From Myotis daubentonii (taxonomy: Eukaryota > Chordata > Mammalia > Chiroptera > Vespertilionidae): DNA of 64,000 nt. This document shows, piece by piece, positions 12,076 through 23,327 of this stretch (position 1 is the first letter of the stretch; each line of letters starts with the position of its first letter). The DNA lies in assembly GCF_963259705.1 (NCBI RefSeq), contig NC_081841.1:93653059-93717058 (forward strand). The letters run 5' to 3'. The notes beneath the pieces are model-generated. The model had not been told where the DNA came from, did no database searches, and was given only the letters and a program-made list of their open reading frames with translations. Position numbers and translations under genes: made by a program.

Positions 12076-12306
12076 AGAGTCTGAACTAAACAATTCTAAG
12101 TAATTTTGACAGAACACAGCTATGAGCTTAAATCCACATGATATCTTAGGGCTTAACACGTGCATTTTAATTTTAAAAATTAATTATACGTACAAAGATT
12201 GGGCTGATCTGATATACCCATCCATATGAATGACCTGGGAGTTTCAGGTGACCTAAAGGCTCCAAAGAGAAAATAATGAAGAAAGTTCATAAAATTTTGG
12301 CTTTAT

Positions 12307-12362
12307 TAAACTGATAAGAACAGATACTACACTTGATCTTAGCCAAAAGGCCGAGAAGCGAT
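12307..12362 (-). pseudogene. U2 snRNA 5'-fragment retropseudogene
   Basis: On the minus strand this reads ATCGCTTCTCGGCCTTTTGG onward, the exact 5' end of U2 spliceosomal RNA. It runs about 56 nt through the branch-point-recognition region (GTAGTATCTGTTC) and stops at CAGTTTAATA. The Sm site and 3' stem-loops are missing, so it cannot make functional U2. The 17-bp direct repeat 'aattttggctttattaa' occurs at 12293-12309 and again at 12364-12380, marking an L1-type target-site duplication. No poly(A) tail is present. U2 transcripts processed in this truncated, tailless way are a known retropseudogene class. Confidence 0.92.
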
Positions 12363-12380
12363 GAATTTTGGCTTTATTAA

Positions 12381-15104
12381 TAGACTCATAGTAATGAAAT
12401 CAAGATAGCTAAGTTTACTGGCAGTGCGATCAGAACACATTTTAAGACAAATCAGAAAATGTTATCCAGATAGATCCAGAAACCATGCTATATGAAAAAT
12501 AGATGAAGAAACAAATAGCATTTTAGCCTGAGAAGGCCTAAACCATCACATATTTAAGGAACATCATATTTTTAAAAAGGCAGAATGGGGATATGTGAGT
12601 GGAAGTTATAAAGAGCTACCACCTAAGGAAGGACTTTCTACCTGTTGGAACTGCCTAGAAATATAATGAGCTGCTTCTGGGTGCTACTACAAGAGTTCAA
12701 ACAGCCTGCATGAGCCCTTGTGAATGTGAAAGAAATTACCGTGCTTGCGAGAAGGCAGGCAGAGGCGCTAGAAGGAAGGCCGAGGCATGTATGCTCCATT
12801 CCAAATCCAAAGATTCGAAAACTTAATTTAGATACGTATTAGCTTATCAGAACCTGGTTAATGGTTGCAGTTCAAACAGTGAATTATTCATCAAACGATA
12901 TAAAATAATCCTCAAACAGATCTAAATGTGTTAAAACAACATGGTTTGTGGGGAAGTAGGGGAGTTCCTATTTTAATTTCTAACTAATTTGGAGTTACCT
13001 GAATGTACAGCTGCATGATCTAACTCACTGGCAAAGACCCATTCCATATGAGAGTAAGAATCTAAAATGCATCACCTTCGGTGATAGTACACAGCGAAGT
13101 CTCTTGGCCACTCATTTTTGTCTTTTGACACTGCATGCTTAAAAGTTATAGTTCATTATAAATACCTTTATTCCTCAATCTTGACCATTTGGTTGATTTA
13201 GGGTAAGGGAGTACCATTAGATTATTACTACTCCAGAAAGCCATTCTGACATGTGCTTGACAAAAACTGATCTTTCCCATCCAGAAACAAAGGAATTCTC
13301 TGGCTTATTATTAGGCGGTTTGTGCTCACCCTTTTTTTTAAAATCAGAGCCATTCTTTCCTGTGTGCCAGCGCCATCTAGTGGTGAAATAGGCACATTTT
13401 CCAGTGGGGAAGAAAAACCCAGTTGCGGACAATTAATTAGGGATCACCATTCCTTTCTGCAGGATAATTGGAAGAAACCTTTGAGGGGAAAGGAAATATT
13501 TAATATCTTAAGATAACCCAACAAGGCCTCTCCCAAGATCCTATCCAGAGACATTTTCAGTTGAGTTTCCAGAAAGCATTAATCCAAGAGGCTAGGGCTG
13601 AAGTTTTCCTAGATTAATGAAAGGAAATCCTCCCAGAACAAATGAAAATAAGTTAATTCAATGGGAGGGATCACAGTGACTTTTCCTTTCTATTTCCTTT
13701 CAGTATCAGTTCTAACTCATGGAAGTTTATGGTATGCAAAGGCATGTGATTAGACACCTGTGGAGACGCTCAGAAATAGCCGTAGGGAGTGGAAATGGCT
13801 CTGGAATGAAAGGATGAGATAGAAAAATGCATGAGGGCAAGAACTTAATTTTTTTAGGACAATGATTTTTGACAAGTCATTGCTAGGCAGATCTTGTGCA
13901 ACTCCAAGCTGATAATGAGACTTGTCTTAAAATCATTCCATATTCAATCCTGGGCTACGAAGAGGGAGATATTATATGCATTCCTCTTCCAGTTTTAGGA
14001 TTACTCAGGATTGGGGATAATGTTAAGGATAATAATATAAAAATATTAGAAGCCTGAGACAAGCATCCCAAAGACTAAACGCAGATGGAGGGGGGTGAAT
14101 TGGATGATGGCTAAGATCCCATTTCTCCTTTCAGAGTTTCTTACTCTGTGATTTGAGGCCATCCACAAGGTCAATAATGACTGCCTCTGTGTCAGGGCGA
14201 CCGGCCCAAAGGACCCAGGGGTTGGCAGAGTGACAGACTCTTTGTCTCTTTAGTTCCACAGGTGAGTCAAAGCCAGGTGATCTGGACCAGAGGGCTGCCC
14301 ATTCATGATTCTCAGCTGCTTCCTGTCCCTTGCATTCTTCGGATGGTTTACATATTTACTTCACAATCTTGTCAAGTCTTACATGTGGCTCTCTTTTCAG
14401 TCCCCTCCAGTCAATGAAAAGTTCCTCAAGGGCAGGGAATTTATCTTTTGCCTCTTGTATCTCTGGGCGTCTTGGCACTGACATAGGAGCCCTGCATCTC
14501 ACTTGTCTCATTATGACACCAGACCCTGGACTGTGAGACCTGGCATTGACCTTGGACGTCACCTGGCTCCATTATCTCATCCTTTTGTGTGAAACTGGGG
14601 CCTCAAAATGAGATGTGACTTCCTAAATATCACTCGGCTAGTGAGAGCTTGGCTCAGCCCGAGACTCCTGACCGTCCTAGATGTTAGCATGGCATCTCAA
14701 GCTTCCCTCCCATAGGGCAGGGGACATGTGCCCCACCCAACCCCTCAGCTGGAAGAAGGCAGCCAGAAGCAAGAAACTTTCTAACAGCATGTGACCACCG
14801 CCTTCTCATGTATGTGAATTATTTCCTTCTACTCCATAATATATATGTTTGTTTTAACATTAAAATGTTAGATTATCTTCCTATTAAGGAAAATCGGTAC
14901 TAAAGGTATAGTGGGAAAAAGTCATTTATTTTCCTTGGCATAATGCTGCAAGCCTTGGAGTCAAAACAACGTTGTAACTTTGGTTGGAGTGCTTGGGGTT
15001 TAGCAATGGTGAACATCCTTCTGAGCATGATTCTGGGCCCCTGAAGCTGCGAAGAAGGAAAGAGGTCAGAAGGAAGGTAAGCAGGGAGTGCAAGCCAACA
15101 TCCT
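12381..15104. other. Intergenic DNA, no gene recognised
   Basis: AT-rich, largely repeat-poor DNA with only short unconvincing frames. A possible L2 3'-end relic lies at about 14405-14520. The CTCF-like motif is the only regulatory signal I can name. Confidence 0.4.
13367..13386 (-). promoter_or_regulatory. CTCF-like binding motif
   Basis: The minus strand reads CACCACTAGATGGCGCTGG, an excellent match to the CTCF core CCACNAGRTGGCGC. It lies in non-repeat DNA about 10 kb upstream of the PARP11 promoter. Occupancy cannot be judged from sequence. Confidence 0.55.
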
Positions 15105-15205
15105 ATCTATTTAAAAAATTGTTTTAACAGCTTTGTTAAGATATAATTCACATACCACCCAATTCCTCCATTGAAAGTGCATAATTCAATGGCTTTTAGA
15201 ATACA
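15105..15205 (-). mobile_element. Old L1 3'UTR fragment
   Basis: 'ttgttaagatataattcaca' followed by 'taccacccaattcctccattgaaag' is the reverse complement of the ancient L1M 3'UTR. The same segment occurs at about 42400. Confidence 0.55.
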
Positions 15206-15556
15206 CGTCTGTGAGAGAACAGGACACAGAGGGCACAAGAAGAGCTGGTGACCATCGTGTTACAGACACACCTCCAAATAGTGCCTTTTGGGGTAGAAGG
15301 AAAGGCAATGATCTAGTTTTAAAATTCAATTGTGCTGTGTCCTCCCTCCTAGACCAAAGCACTGCTCCATTGTCCCCCAGCTTCCCCTCCCAAACTGAAC
15401 CAAGGCTCCATCCATAGACATTTACTTGGGCAGAAGCAATAGGCCCCAGTGATGAACTTGCCATAAAAAGCAGTTCTTGAACTGGCGAGAGAAGGGAGCA
15501 AAGGGCCAGGAGGGCGGGGGGTCATAGGTGGTAAAGCAGTGAGCAATACTCATTTT

Positions 15557-15602
15557 AAAACAAAACAAAACAAAACAAAACAAAACAAAACAAAACAAAA
15601 CA
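15557..15602. repeat. (AAAAC)n microsatellite
   Basis: About nine AAAAC pentamers in a row. Confidence 0.95.
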
Positions 15603-15679
15603 TAAATTGACCCTAGGAGAGTAACTGAATTCCAATTGCTACTTGGTGCAGAAGTAGAGGGTGGAAGCCATGCTGAGAG

Positions 15680-15805
15680 ATGGCATAGGGGAGTGGTTAG
15701 GAGCTCCGGCTCTGAAGACAGGCACCTAGGTTTGGATCTTTGCTCTTTGGCCAAGTAGAGGGTAGGTAATAAGAGTACCTACTTTTGGGTTGTGAGAATT
15801 ACATT
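15680..15805 (+). repeat. MIR SINE
   Basis: 'gtggttaggagctccggctc' then 'gcacctaggtttggatct' matches the start of MIR, and 'gtgagaattaca' fits its later part. Confidence 0.65.
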
Positions 15806-15807
15806 TG

Positions 15808-15848
15808 TGTATATATATATATATATATATACACACACATACATACAT
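15808..15848. repeat. (TA)n-(CA)n compound microsatellite
   Basis: A TA run passes into ACACAC and ACATACAT units. A GTGTGT/GTATGTATA run lies on the far side of the adjacent hairpin. Confidence 0.9.
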
Positions 15849-15862
15849 GGAGGCTGCTTGCT

Positions 15863-15895
15863 AAATGTAAAAGCCCACCCTGGGCTTTTACATTT
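15863..15895. repeat. Perfect 15-bp inverted repeat with 3-nt loop
   Basis: The arm aaatgtaaaagccca (15863-15877) and its exact complement tgggcttttacattt (15881-15895) flank the loop ccc. TG/CA/TA-type repeats also lie in complementary order outside the arms. Confidence 0.9.
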
Positions 15896-16031
15896 GTGTG
15901 TGTGTGTATGTATATATGGTGCTTGTAACATTGGAAGGCACTACTTGGTGCCATGTATTTGTTAATTGCTATATGAGTATATATACATCTATACCCGTTC
16001 AAACTGTAAACCTCCTCTGCTCCTCCCTCTC

Positions 16032-16033
<2 letters not shown>

Positions 16034-16084
<51 letters not shown>
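16034..16084. repeat. (AC)n microsatellite
   Basis: About 25 uninterrupted AC units. Confidence 0.97.
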
Positions 16085-16087
<3 letters not shown>

Positions 16088-16104
16088 GTTTGCTCCCTTA
16101 TCTC

Positions 16105-16415
16105 CTCCAGATTTTACTTCAAATGTTACCTTCTCAACGAGGACCATCCTGACTACTCTCAGGATGCCCTGATCTATGTTTTTCCTATAGTTCTTATTAC
16201 TTAATACCCTCTCTACAATGTTTGTTACATCATCTGTGTCCCCCTACTCCCAGCCCAAGGCCTTCCCAACCCCAACCCCAGCACACAAATTCCACAAGGG
16301 CAGGAATTTTTCTCTATTTTGTTCACAGATATATCTGAAGAGGCTAGACTCGAGATAGTGCCTGGAACAACATGGAGGGTGCTTGCTAAATATTTGTTGA
16401 GTGAAGAATGGAAGA
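16105..16415 (+). mobile_element. L2 LINE 3' end
   Basis: The order 'accttctcaacgaggaccatc', 'cacaagggcaggaatttttc', 'gatagtgcctggaacaac' and 'tgctaaatatttgttgagtg' is the classical L2 3' terminus in plus orientation. Confidence 0.85.
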
Positions 16416-18177
16416 GTAATTCATGTTAGATAATCTGCTGTAATTTCTTGACGCCCCCCCCCCCCATGTGCTCCTAAGGAACAGGGGACAGCCCCACACG
16501 TCTGGAATGACCTAAGTGCAAACAGTACACCCCCAGGCTGCTCTTTCTACCACCCTGGGTTTTTACTTGCCTCCCTCTCTAATTTTGAAAATGATTTCTT
16601 ATGAAGTGTTTTCCTGATTTCTGCTTTTAGCCTCAAAGCTTTTCTCACTTGTTCCCAAGTCATTTCTGCTATCCTTTCCCAAATCACTCCTACAAATTCC
16701 CTTTTCACAACGTGATGACCAAAACCCTAATGTGGCATTCCTAGAAGGAAAGCCTGGCCAGGAATGTCACCGCTCCAGAGCCTTTTCAGAATTCTCCATC
16801 CCCTAATTAGGATGGCCACACATCTCAGCTGCTGCTTTTGACTGCTGCTGTGAGCTGCATGTTGATGCCCATCATTGTGCCTAGATAATTTCCCTGAGCA
16901 GCTAAAACTAATAATCAGTGGTATTTTCAATACAGCCTTTCCATTTAGTGTGGGTGAGCACTTCATTTTTTTTTTGGCTGAATTTAGTTCCTTGTCATGT
17001 TTCCTAATTAGGAAGATTTACAGGACTCATTTTGATTTTTTGAAAAATTCCTTCCCAGGAATGCTTATCTCAGCGTCAGCAAATGTTTCATCTGCCGATT
17101 TCAGCTCTTAATTCCCGCTGGGTTGTTAACATGTCAGACCACAGCAGCAGGGCTGCTCTGGGGCTGCCTCACTGCTGGCTCTGTTTCATACTGAGGCTGG
17201 GTCTTTATACTAAAAGCTGATGGGCACATGTGGAGCTCCCCCTTATTCCTGTACCCCATTTCTCCTTTTGCACCTTCTTCTGGTCTCTGGATCCTCCTTC
17301 CTGTCGAATCCAGCCTGTCTTCCATATGCATTCCTAGTGCTTCATTTCTGGCAGTAAATGTGGCCTTTAAAAATCAAAATGATTATGAAAATAACATTGA
17401 AATAAATATGTACTAGATCCTGCATCTCACCACTTACTTGGTTCTCTTTTCTCCTCCTGTTGTCTTTATGAGAGATTGCTCTCCCCCACACACAAATTTA
17501 CTTTGCCATTCAACTACCTATCTTCTGATTATTTTCATGATTTCCAGTGATCGTTCTCCGCTCCTCGGCTTTCTCCTTTCCCCTGGAGCATTTCCTCCCA
17601 CCCCTTCTGGCATTCAAAGAGCTCATAAACTCCACCAGGTGGGAGTGGGGCTGGGGTGAGCACGATTTAAGACATTGCCATCCAGAACACACATAGAAAA
17701 CATGAAAGATAGAGTCAAATGTCTTCCTGAGAAAACCAGTGACCGTGGTCAGTATGCATAGTTTCTACTCAGTGGCACTTTGCCAGAACTCTGATGCAGA
17801 GGGAAGCATTCCCAGTGCCGGACTCTCTACCAGGCAACATTTTGGGCATTACATGCAGAGAGTAATCTATTGAAAGACTGAGAGATTGAGACCCAGTGAC
17901 TGAGCCCACCGTTGAGAAAGGTATGGGAGAGAGCAGTGAAGGTATCTTCTATAAGGATATTTTAGAAGGCCCAGATCCATTACATTTCCTCAGCAAAATA
18001 AGAGGTGGGTTATATGTAGTACAACCCCAAATATCTATAGGGCCCAGGTAGGTCATTTAAATGTGGATGAGCAATAAAGGCCTGATAACTCAGACAAACC
18101 TGACAGCACATTCCCGGTCTAAACGGGTCTGTAGGATTTGGCCACTTGTTTGGCATATGAGAATACAGTGTCTAAAG
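16416..18177. other. Intergenic DNA, no gene recognised
   Basis: The segment 16720-17110 is AT-rich with several TAAT/ATTA-type sites and no repeat I recognise. It could be a conserved non-coding element, but that is a guess without alignment. No coding gene is supported. Confidence 0.35.
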
Positions 18178-18646
18178 CAGTGGTTCCCAACCTTTTCTTG
18201 GCCATGCCCCACATAAGCGTCTCTAACATCCTGATGCCCGGCCTGTGACATATAATTCTTGTTATTCAAAAAGTGAACTCCTATTCACCTGGAGGAAGCC
18301 TAAAAGGCCATTAACTTGGTCTAAACAAGCTTCCAAAGAACATGGCATCCATGAAAGAGGAAAATAAAAGAACGAAAGGACGGTTGAAGTACTGAGGAAG
18401 AAATCACTAAGGAATTGTTTAAAAAAATAATATGAAGTGATATAAGAAATAGCAAATAAAGTTTCAAAACATATAATAGAGAAGTAAAATGCATAAATAT
18501 GTCACAATATATATTTATATACTGATATGAGGCCCCTAGAACCATAAGAAATACAAACAATTCACTGTTAACTCATTCTTGAATTGCCCCCCTTAAAAAT
18601 CCAATTGCCTCCCTGTGGGGCTTGTGCCCCATGTTGGGAACCACTG
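18178..18646. mobile_element. Non-autonomous hAT transposon
   Basis: The terminal inverted repeats are cagtggttcccaac on the left and gttgggaaccactg on the right. The 8-bp flanks gtctaaag and ggctaaaa agree at six of eight positions, as expected for an aged hAT target duplication. The 469-bp interior has no transposase frame. Confidence 0.82.
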
Positions 18647-18904
18647 GGCTAAAAGAAGCAGGAGATCCATATCATTTAATGTGAAATTTCCCATTTAAAA
18701 AAAAAATTAATACTCTGTGTGCTAAAGCTCATTAGCTAGCAGTTTGTGACCTGAGGCCTAAATGATCATTAAGGCCCTTTCCCACACTTGCTCTCTAAGT
18801 GGTTTTAAATAAAGAATAATAAGAAAAAAATTATCTAACATTTCCACAGCGATTTTCAGTTTATGAAATATATTTCCTCTATATTATTTTGGGATAGAGC
18901 ATCT

Positions 18905-19594
18905 GCATATATATAAAAGCCCAGTGACCGAATGGCGGAACAACCAGGACGACCGTTTGACCAGTCACTATGACATGCACGGACCACCAGGAGAAAGATG
19001 CTCAATGCAGGAGCTTCCCCCTGGTGGTCAGTGTGCTCCCATAGCGGGAGCGCCGCTTGGCTGACTGGGATGAGCAGCTGCTCCTGGGAGCAGCCACTAG
19101 CAGGCCCAGGGTGAGCTGAGTGCCTGCACCTATCAGATACCTGAGACAATCCAGACTCTGGCCTGACCCCAGCAGCTGACGCAGGCCCTCTAAGGTGTGT
19201 TCTAGAAAGAGCGCAGGGAACTGGCATAGGCAGATGGCAAGAGGGGACATGACTGTGCCCCCTGGGGAGGCTGTCCTGATGGCTGAGGATCCTGGAGCAC
19301 GGCTGCGGTGAACATCCCTGATGGTGCCACCGATCTGGCATCACACATCAAGGACATTCACTGAGTGGCTTTGGGGTGCAAAACTCTCCGCCAGGTTCCT
19401 CCAGGACACAGAACACGCCTTTATCCAAGACATAACCCTGAAGTATCAGCTCGGACTAATTTCCTCATTCAGTGGCGGCTCAGAGGGCAGGTCCACAGCT
19501 ACGCCGCTGACTGTGATGACCCGGCTCCCACAGCGGGTGATTCCCGTAGGCCACGCCCCCCACCACTGCATGAATCCATGCACTGGGTCTCTAG
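18905..19594 (+). mobile_element. HeliBat-type Helitron
   Basis: The head is 'tatataaaagcccagtgacc' and the tail is 'gaatccatgcactgggtctctag'. Just after the head lies the family's inverted 'gaccaccagg...cctggtggtc' pair (about 18982-19030). It is non-autonomous. Its frames of 80-160 codons are accidental. Confidence 0.82.
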
Positions 19595-19909
19595 GTATAT
19601 TATAAAAGGTTATTCACCTGCTACATATCCAAACCAGTTGTGTTCTCTCTATCCCATTCTGTGACTGCCAGCTCAGGTAACCCCAAGGCTTCATGGAAAT
19701 GAAGTATAGGTCCAACCCCACAGAAAGCTGAGGAACTGGTCCTAATCTTTCTGGTTAAACTTGCTTTGCAAAAATCCACTCCACCTTTGATGAAGAACTA
19801 ATTCCTGAATTACTTAAACTATTACTGTTCACTTAACAAAACTTGCTAAGACAATCACAAAGAACACCAATTTCATTAATTATAAACTTTAATCCTAAAT
19901 AAAAGATTA

Positions 19910-20035
19910 GCCCTGGCTGAGTAGATCAGTTGGTTGGAGCATCATCCCAATATGCTGAGGTTGAGGGTTTGATCTCCAGTCAGGGCACATACAAGAATCA
20001 ATCAATGGATGTATAAATAAGTGGAACAACAAACC

Positions 20036-20083
<48 letters not shown>

Positions 20084-20105
20084 CCTTCTCAAATAAAAAA
20101 TAAAT
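19910..20105 (+). mobile_element. Ves-type SINE with (CT)n tail
   Basis: The tRNA-like head is 'gccctggctgagtagatcag' with box B 'ggtttgatctcc'. A long (CT)n at 20038-20081 and an AAATAAAT tail follow. Target duplications are aaataaaagatta on the left and aaataagagatta at 20106-20118. Confidence 0.88.
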
Positions 20106-20378
20106 AAATAAGAGATTAACAAATTGAACCCAAGAGTGTATTCAAAGAATAACGAATACACAATGAAACAAAGTTTATTTCAAGAATAAAAGTATGGGCT
20201 CAATATTAGGAAATCTACTAGTATATATTTCATTATATTAATAAGTCAGTAAAAAATGAATATAGTAATAGAGTTTATGAGAAAGTTTATTTATCTTTTC
20301 CTGTATTCTTCAAAACCGTTCTGAGGTTCTGGCCAATGCAATAGGAAGGTAGAAAACTGCATTCTTTGTAGGTGATAT

Positions 20379-21427
20379 TGTTACTGGAAAGGGGATGGCC
20401 ATGAGCAAGTCTGCCTAGGGCTGGCTGGTAGTGTGTGGAGCAGGATTACACCAGCCTTGGTGCAGGAAAGATTTCACAACACAAATCCAAGTGATTTTGA
20501 GGGTATGTTTATTAAAGCTGGGGGCAGTGAGACAAGGAAGGGCCTAGCATAGAAGAAGCAACAGGAGAGACCTAGGTGGGGCTGCTTTGGCCTCTGGGAA
20601 TGTTATAGGAAAGAAATCAGCCAAGGCAGGGCTGCTCTGGCTCACTGAAAAGTTAGAGAAGAGGGGACATTGGGGACAGGTCCAGGGGGTTAGGCCAGGA
20701 TGAGCTGCTGCTGTCTATTGCTGGTTGCAAGTCTCATGGGGTCCCTTAGAGTTTAGGAGATGCACACCTGTGGGGCATGAAGAAGGAGAAGGGTGAGGGC
20801 ATGATCCCTGGAGGGAGAACACATGGTGGGAGCTTTGTTTTGAGGGTTTTTAAAAGCTGGGAGTTTATGGGAAGGTCTTAGGGGAGGATCTCAATAGACT
20901 ATTCATCAGTTTTATGTTGATGTGCTAAAATGAGATTTATTCCCTTAACTTCACCTGTCCTTGGGTGTGATTGGCACAAACAGCACCACTCTATCTCCCT
21001 AAGTAGGGTGATTTGAGCTATTTAACCTCTGGTTTGGGAGGAGAAGTGTAAACCATTTGTACTTTTAAAAATATTTTCATTTTCATTTTTTTTTAGAGAG
21101 AGAGAGGGAGAGGGAGAGATAAACATCTATGTGAGAGTGAAAGATTGAGCAACTGCCTCCTGCACACCTCCTACCAGGGATTGAGCCCACAACCTGGGCA
21201 TGTGGCCTGAACAGGAATCGAACTGGCAACCTTTGGGTGCATGAGATGACACCGAACCAACTGAGCTATACCAGCCAGGGCTAAACCATTTATTCTTAAG
21301 TGTCCTTGATTTAGGGAAGATAGGACTTGCTAGATGGCTATAAACTGCTTGGCCATTTAAATATCTGTCTCAGTTTTCCTATTCCACTTGCCAAGGAATT
21401 TTTCTAGCTTTTTACTATCCAGCCTCA
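20379..21427 (-). mobile_element. Solo LTR of an endogenous retrovirus
   Basis: The insertion begins TGTTACTGG and ends CCAGCCTCA (TG...CA) and is flanked by the 4-bp duplication atat (20375-20378 and 21428-21431). It interrupts L1 ORF2 exactly. On the minus strand a CTTTAATAAAC polyadenylation signal lies near 20505-20516, which gives the orientation. Without the nested Ves SINE the LTR is about 825 bp. The 4-bp duplication suggests an ERV1-type provirus. No internal viral genes remain. Confidence 0.72.
21062..21285 (-). mobile_element. Ves SINE nested in the solo LTR
   Basis: The tail is on the left and the tRNA-like head on the right ('ctgagctataccagccaggg'). 'taaaccattt' on both sides (left about 21048, right about 21282) indicates the duplicated target. 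Confidence 0.9.
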
Positions 21428-22639
21428 ATATGATCATTGACATAAAAATTCAGAGACATCAGCTGAAAAAGCTACTAGGACTAATAAGACACTTGCACAG
21501 GTGGTAGGATACAAGATTACATAAAAACAGTAGTTTTCCTCATTCATAATAACAACAAAGACTACAAAATATCTAAAAACAAACTTCACAAGAATTGTGC
21601 AAATCTACGTGAATTTTTGTGTGTAAAGATATAAAAGACCTAAGTACATGAGATGTGTTCCTGAATAAGACGACTCAGGATTTTGAAAAATTTAAATAAA
21701 GAAGGGACTTGCTTTATGAGAGAGGGAATATATTACTAAGTTATAATAAGTATGACATAGCATAGGAATTAGCACATAGCTAATAGAATAGATGAGAATG
21801 TTCAAAAATACATACCCACAAATTTAGTTTTTGATTAATGGTGGCACTTCAAAGTAGTGGAGAAAGAATAGATTACTTAATAAGTGATATTGGGGCAACT
21901 GGTTAACCATCTGGCAAAAAGTAAAGTGAAAAGAAGCAAAGTGAAGATCCCTACCTCAGTCCATTTAGAAGTATAAATTAGAGATCGCAAATTTACATAC
22001 TATTTTTGAGTGTAGTTTGGTAATATGCATCAAAATTTGAAATTTTCATAATTTCTTATTGAACAATTCCATTTCTTAGAACTAATTACATGGAGGTACA
22101 TGGATAAATGTACAGAAATGTCAATACAAGAATGTTTATTGCTATATTTTTTGAAATAGTGAAAAATTGAAAACTACTTAAATGTCTGTCACAACAGATG
22201 TGTAGCACATACAAACTATGGAATGCCAGGAGTCTTTAAAATGATGATTTTAAAATGATGAAGTAGATTTACATGTATTGTAATAAAGAATATCCACATC
22301 ATATTAAGTTAAAATAATACCATGTTTTAAATCTGTAGGTATTCTTTATTTTTTTAATGTGTGAAGGTATAGAAGAGCCCAGGATCAATAGCAAATTGCT
22401 TCTTTTTCATTTCCAATAGGTAGAGTCTACTTTTTGACTAGAAAATTCTTCCCCTCTCTTAGCTCTTTACCCAGGTAACTTCAACAGGAGTACATTCTTA
22501 AACTTCTTATGGGGAGGGGAGCGGACACCTATCCTAGGTAAGCTTGCTCTCATAGAACCCTGTACTTGCCATGCTACCTATAAACCATACTGCACCTTCT
22601 TATTGATCTAAGTTACTTATTTTTTTTGTTTTTTTTCTT

Positions 22640-22850
22640 TAGATTCTAATCTAAGCTCCATGAGGTCAATCTTGTTCACTCAGCCTAGCACAGTGTCTGG
22701 CAAACAACATTCCTTGAGCTCTTGCTGTATGTCATATACCATGCTAGGTACTTTAAATGATATCACTACGCCCTTAGGTAGATACTATTATCATCTCCAT
22801 TCTGAAGATGAGTAAACGGAGTTAGGTTGTGAAGCCTGTCCCAAATGCCA
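22640..22850 (+). repeat. L2 3' end followed by MIR
   Basis: 'aagctccatgaggtcaatct' and 'agcacagtgtctggcaaaca' are L2 3'-end phrases. 'catgctaggtactttaaatg' and 'ccattctgaagatgagtaaac' then follow MIR order. Confidence 0.7.
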
Positions 22851-22914
22851 CTGCTTGCATTGGGATCCATTCCCAGGCATGTGTGGCTCTCGGCCACTAC
22901 ACTCAGCTTACGGC

Positions 22915-23309
22915 GACCAATAACTATCGGAGAAAATACAACCAACCGAGGCCCGAGGATCTCTTGATGGGGATGTTGCCATGGTGATTTAGCACTAGAA
23001 GCCCTTTAAACTTCATTACAGTCCAGACACTTCCCAGCTCCTCGCATTACCATCAGCTTGCTGAGCCCGGAAGGGAGCGATAGGGGCGGAGCGGCTTCCG
23101 GGGGCGGGGCGGGGTCAGCGCTCCGGGCGGAAGTCGGGAGATTCGGTGGTCCGAAGACGCTGGCTTGTGACACAGAGGGGGAGAAAGAAGGCCTGCTGGA
23201 AGGTTGCCTCTCCATCCCTTCAGTCCCGGGCACCCTTGGAAAAAAGCCAACACCCGGCCCGCGGCAAGCCCCTTCCCCCAGGCTCTCTCCGCTCGATTTC
23301 GCCACCGTT
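22915..23309 (+). promoter_or_regulatory. PARP11: PARP11 CpG-rich promoter and 5'UTR region
   Basis: GC content and CpG density jump from about 23040 to 23480, the pattern of a housekeeping-type TATA-less promoter. Visible motifs are a CCAAT box (22917-22921), an RFX X-box-like GTTGCCATGGTGAT (22975-22988), ETS-type CCGGAAG sites (23068-23074, reverse at 23095-23101, 23128-23134) and Sp1-type GGGGCGG/GGGCGGGG boxes (23083-23114). The start site is not determined and probably lies between about 23060 and 23200. The reading frame upstream of the exon 1 ATG stays open but has no ATG in it. Confidence 0.75.
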
Positions 23310-23327
23310 ATGTGGGAAGCGAATCCG
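23310..23327 (+). CDS. PARP11: PARP11 coding exon 1
   Basis: The exon encodes MWEANP, the known N-terminus of PARP11, and ends in a strong donor (CCG|gtgagt, phase 0). PARP11 is a mono-ADP-ribosyltransferase of the ARTD family (ARTD11). It is placed at the nuclear envelope/nuclear pore and linked to nuclear shape in sperm and to interferon signalling; this is family knowledge, not visible here. The ATG has G at -3 and T at +4, a moderate context. No other ATG lies between 23000 and here, which supports this start. A 36.2 kb intron follows, so the promoter is physically far from the WWE exons. Confidence 0.93.

Larger units (their letters stand above)
19690..22345 (+). mobile_element. Old L1, ORF2 and 3' end, interrupted
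   Basis: Plus-strand readings resemble L1 ORF2, including the 'EVLANAIGR' block near 20320 just before the FADD region. That block is cut at 20378 by an LTR and resumes at 21428 with 'DIKIQRHQLKKLLGL'. It also carries a SINE at 19910. Stops and frameshifts are frequent. AT-rich 3' sequence ends near 22345. Confidence 0.75.

Noticed and set aside
20038..20081. Arg/Glu-repeat protein frame
   Set aside because: It is the translation of a (CT)n microsatellite in a SINE tail. The same holds at 4062-4115 and 6119-6164.
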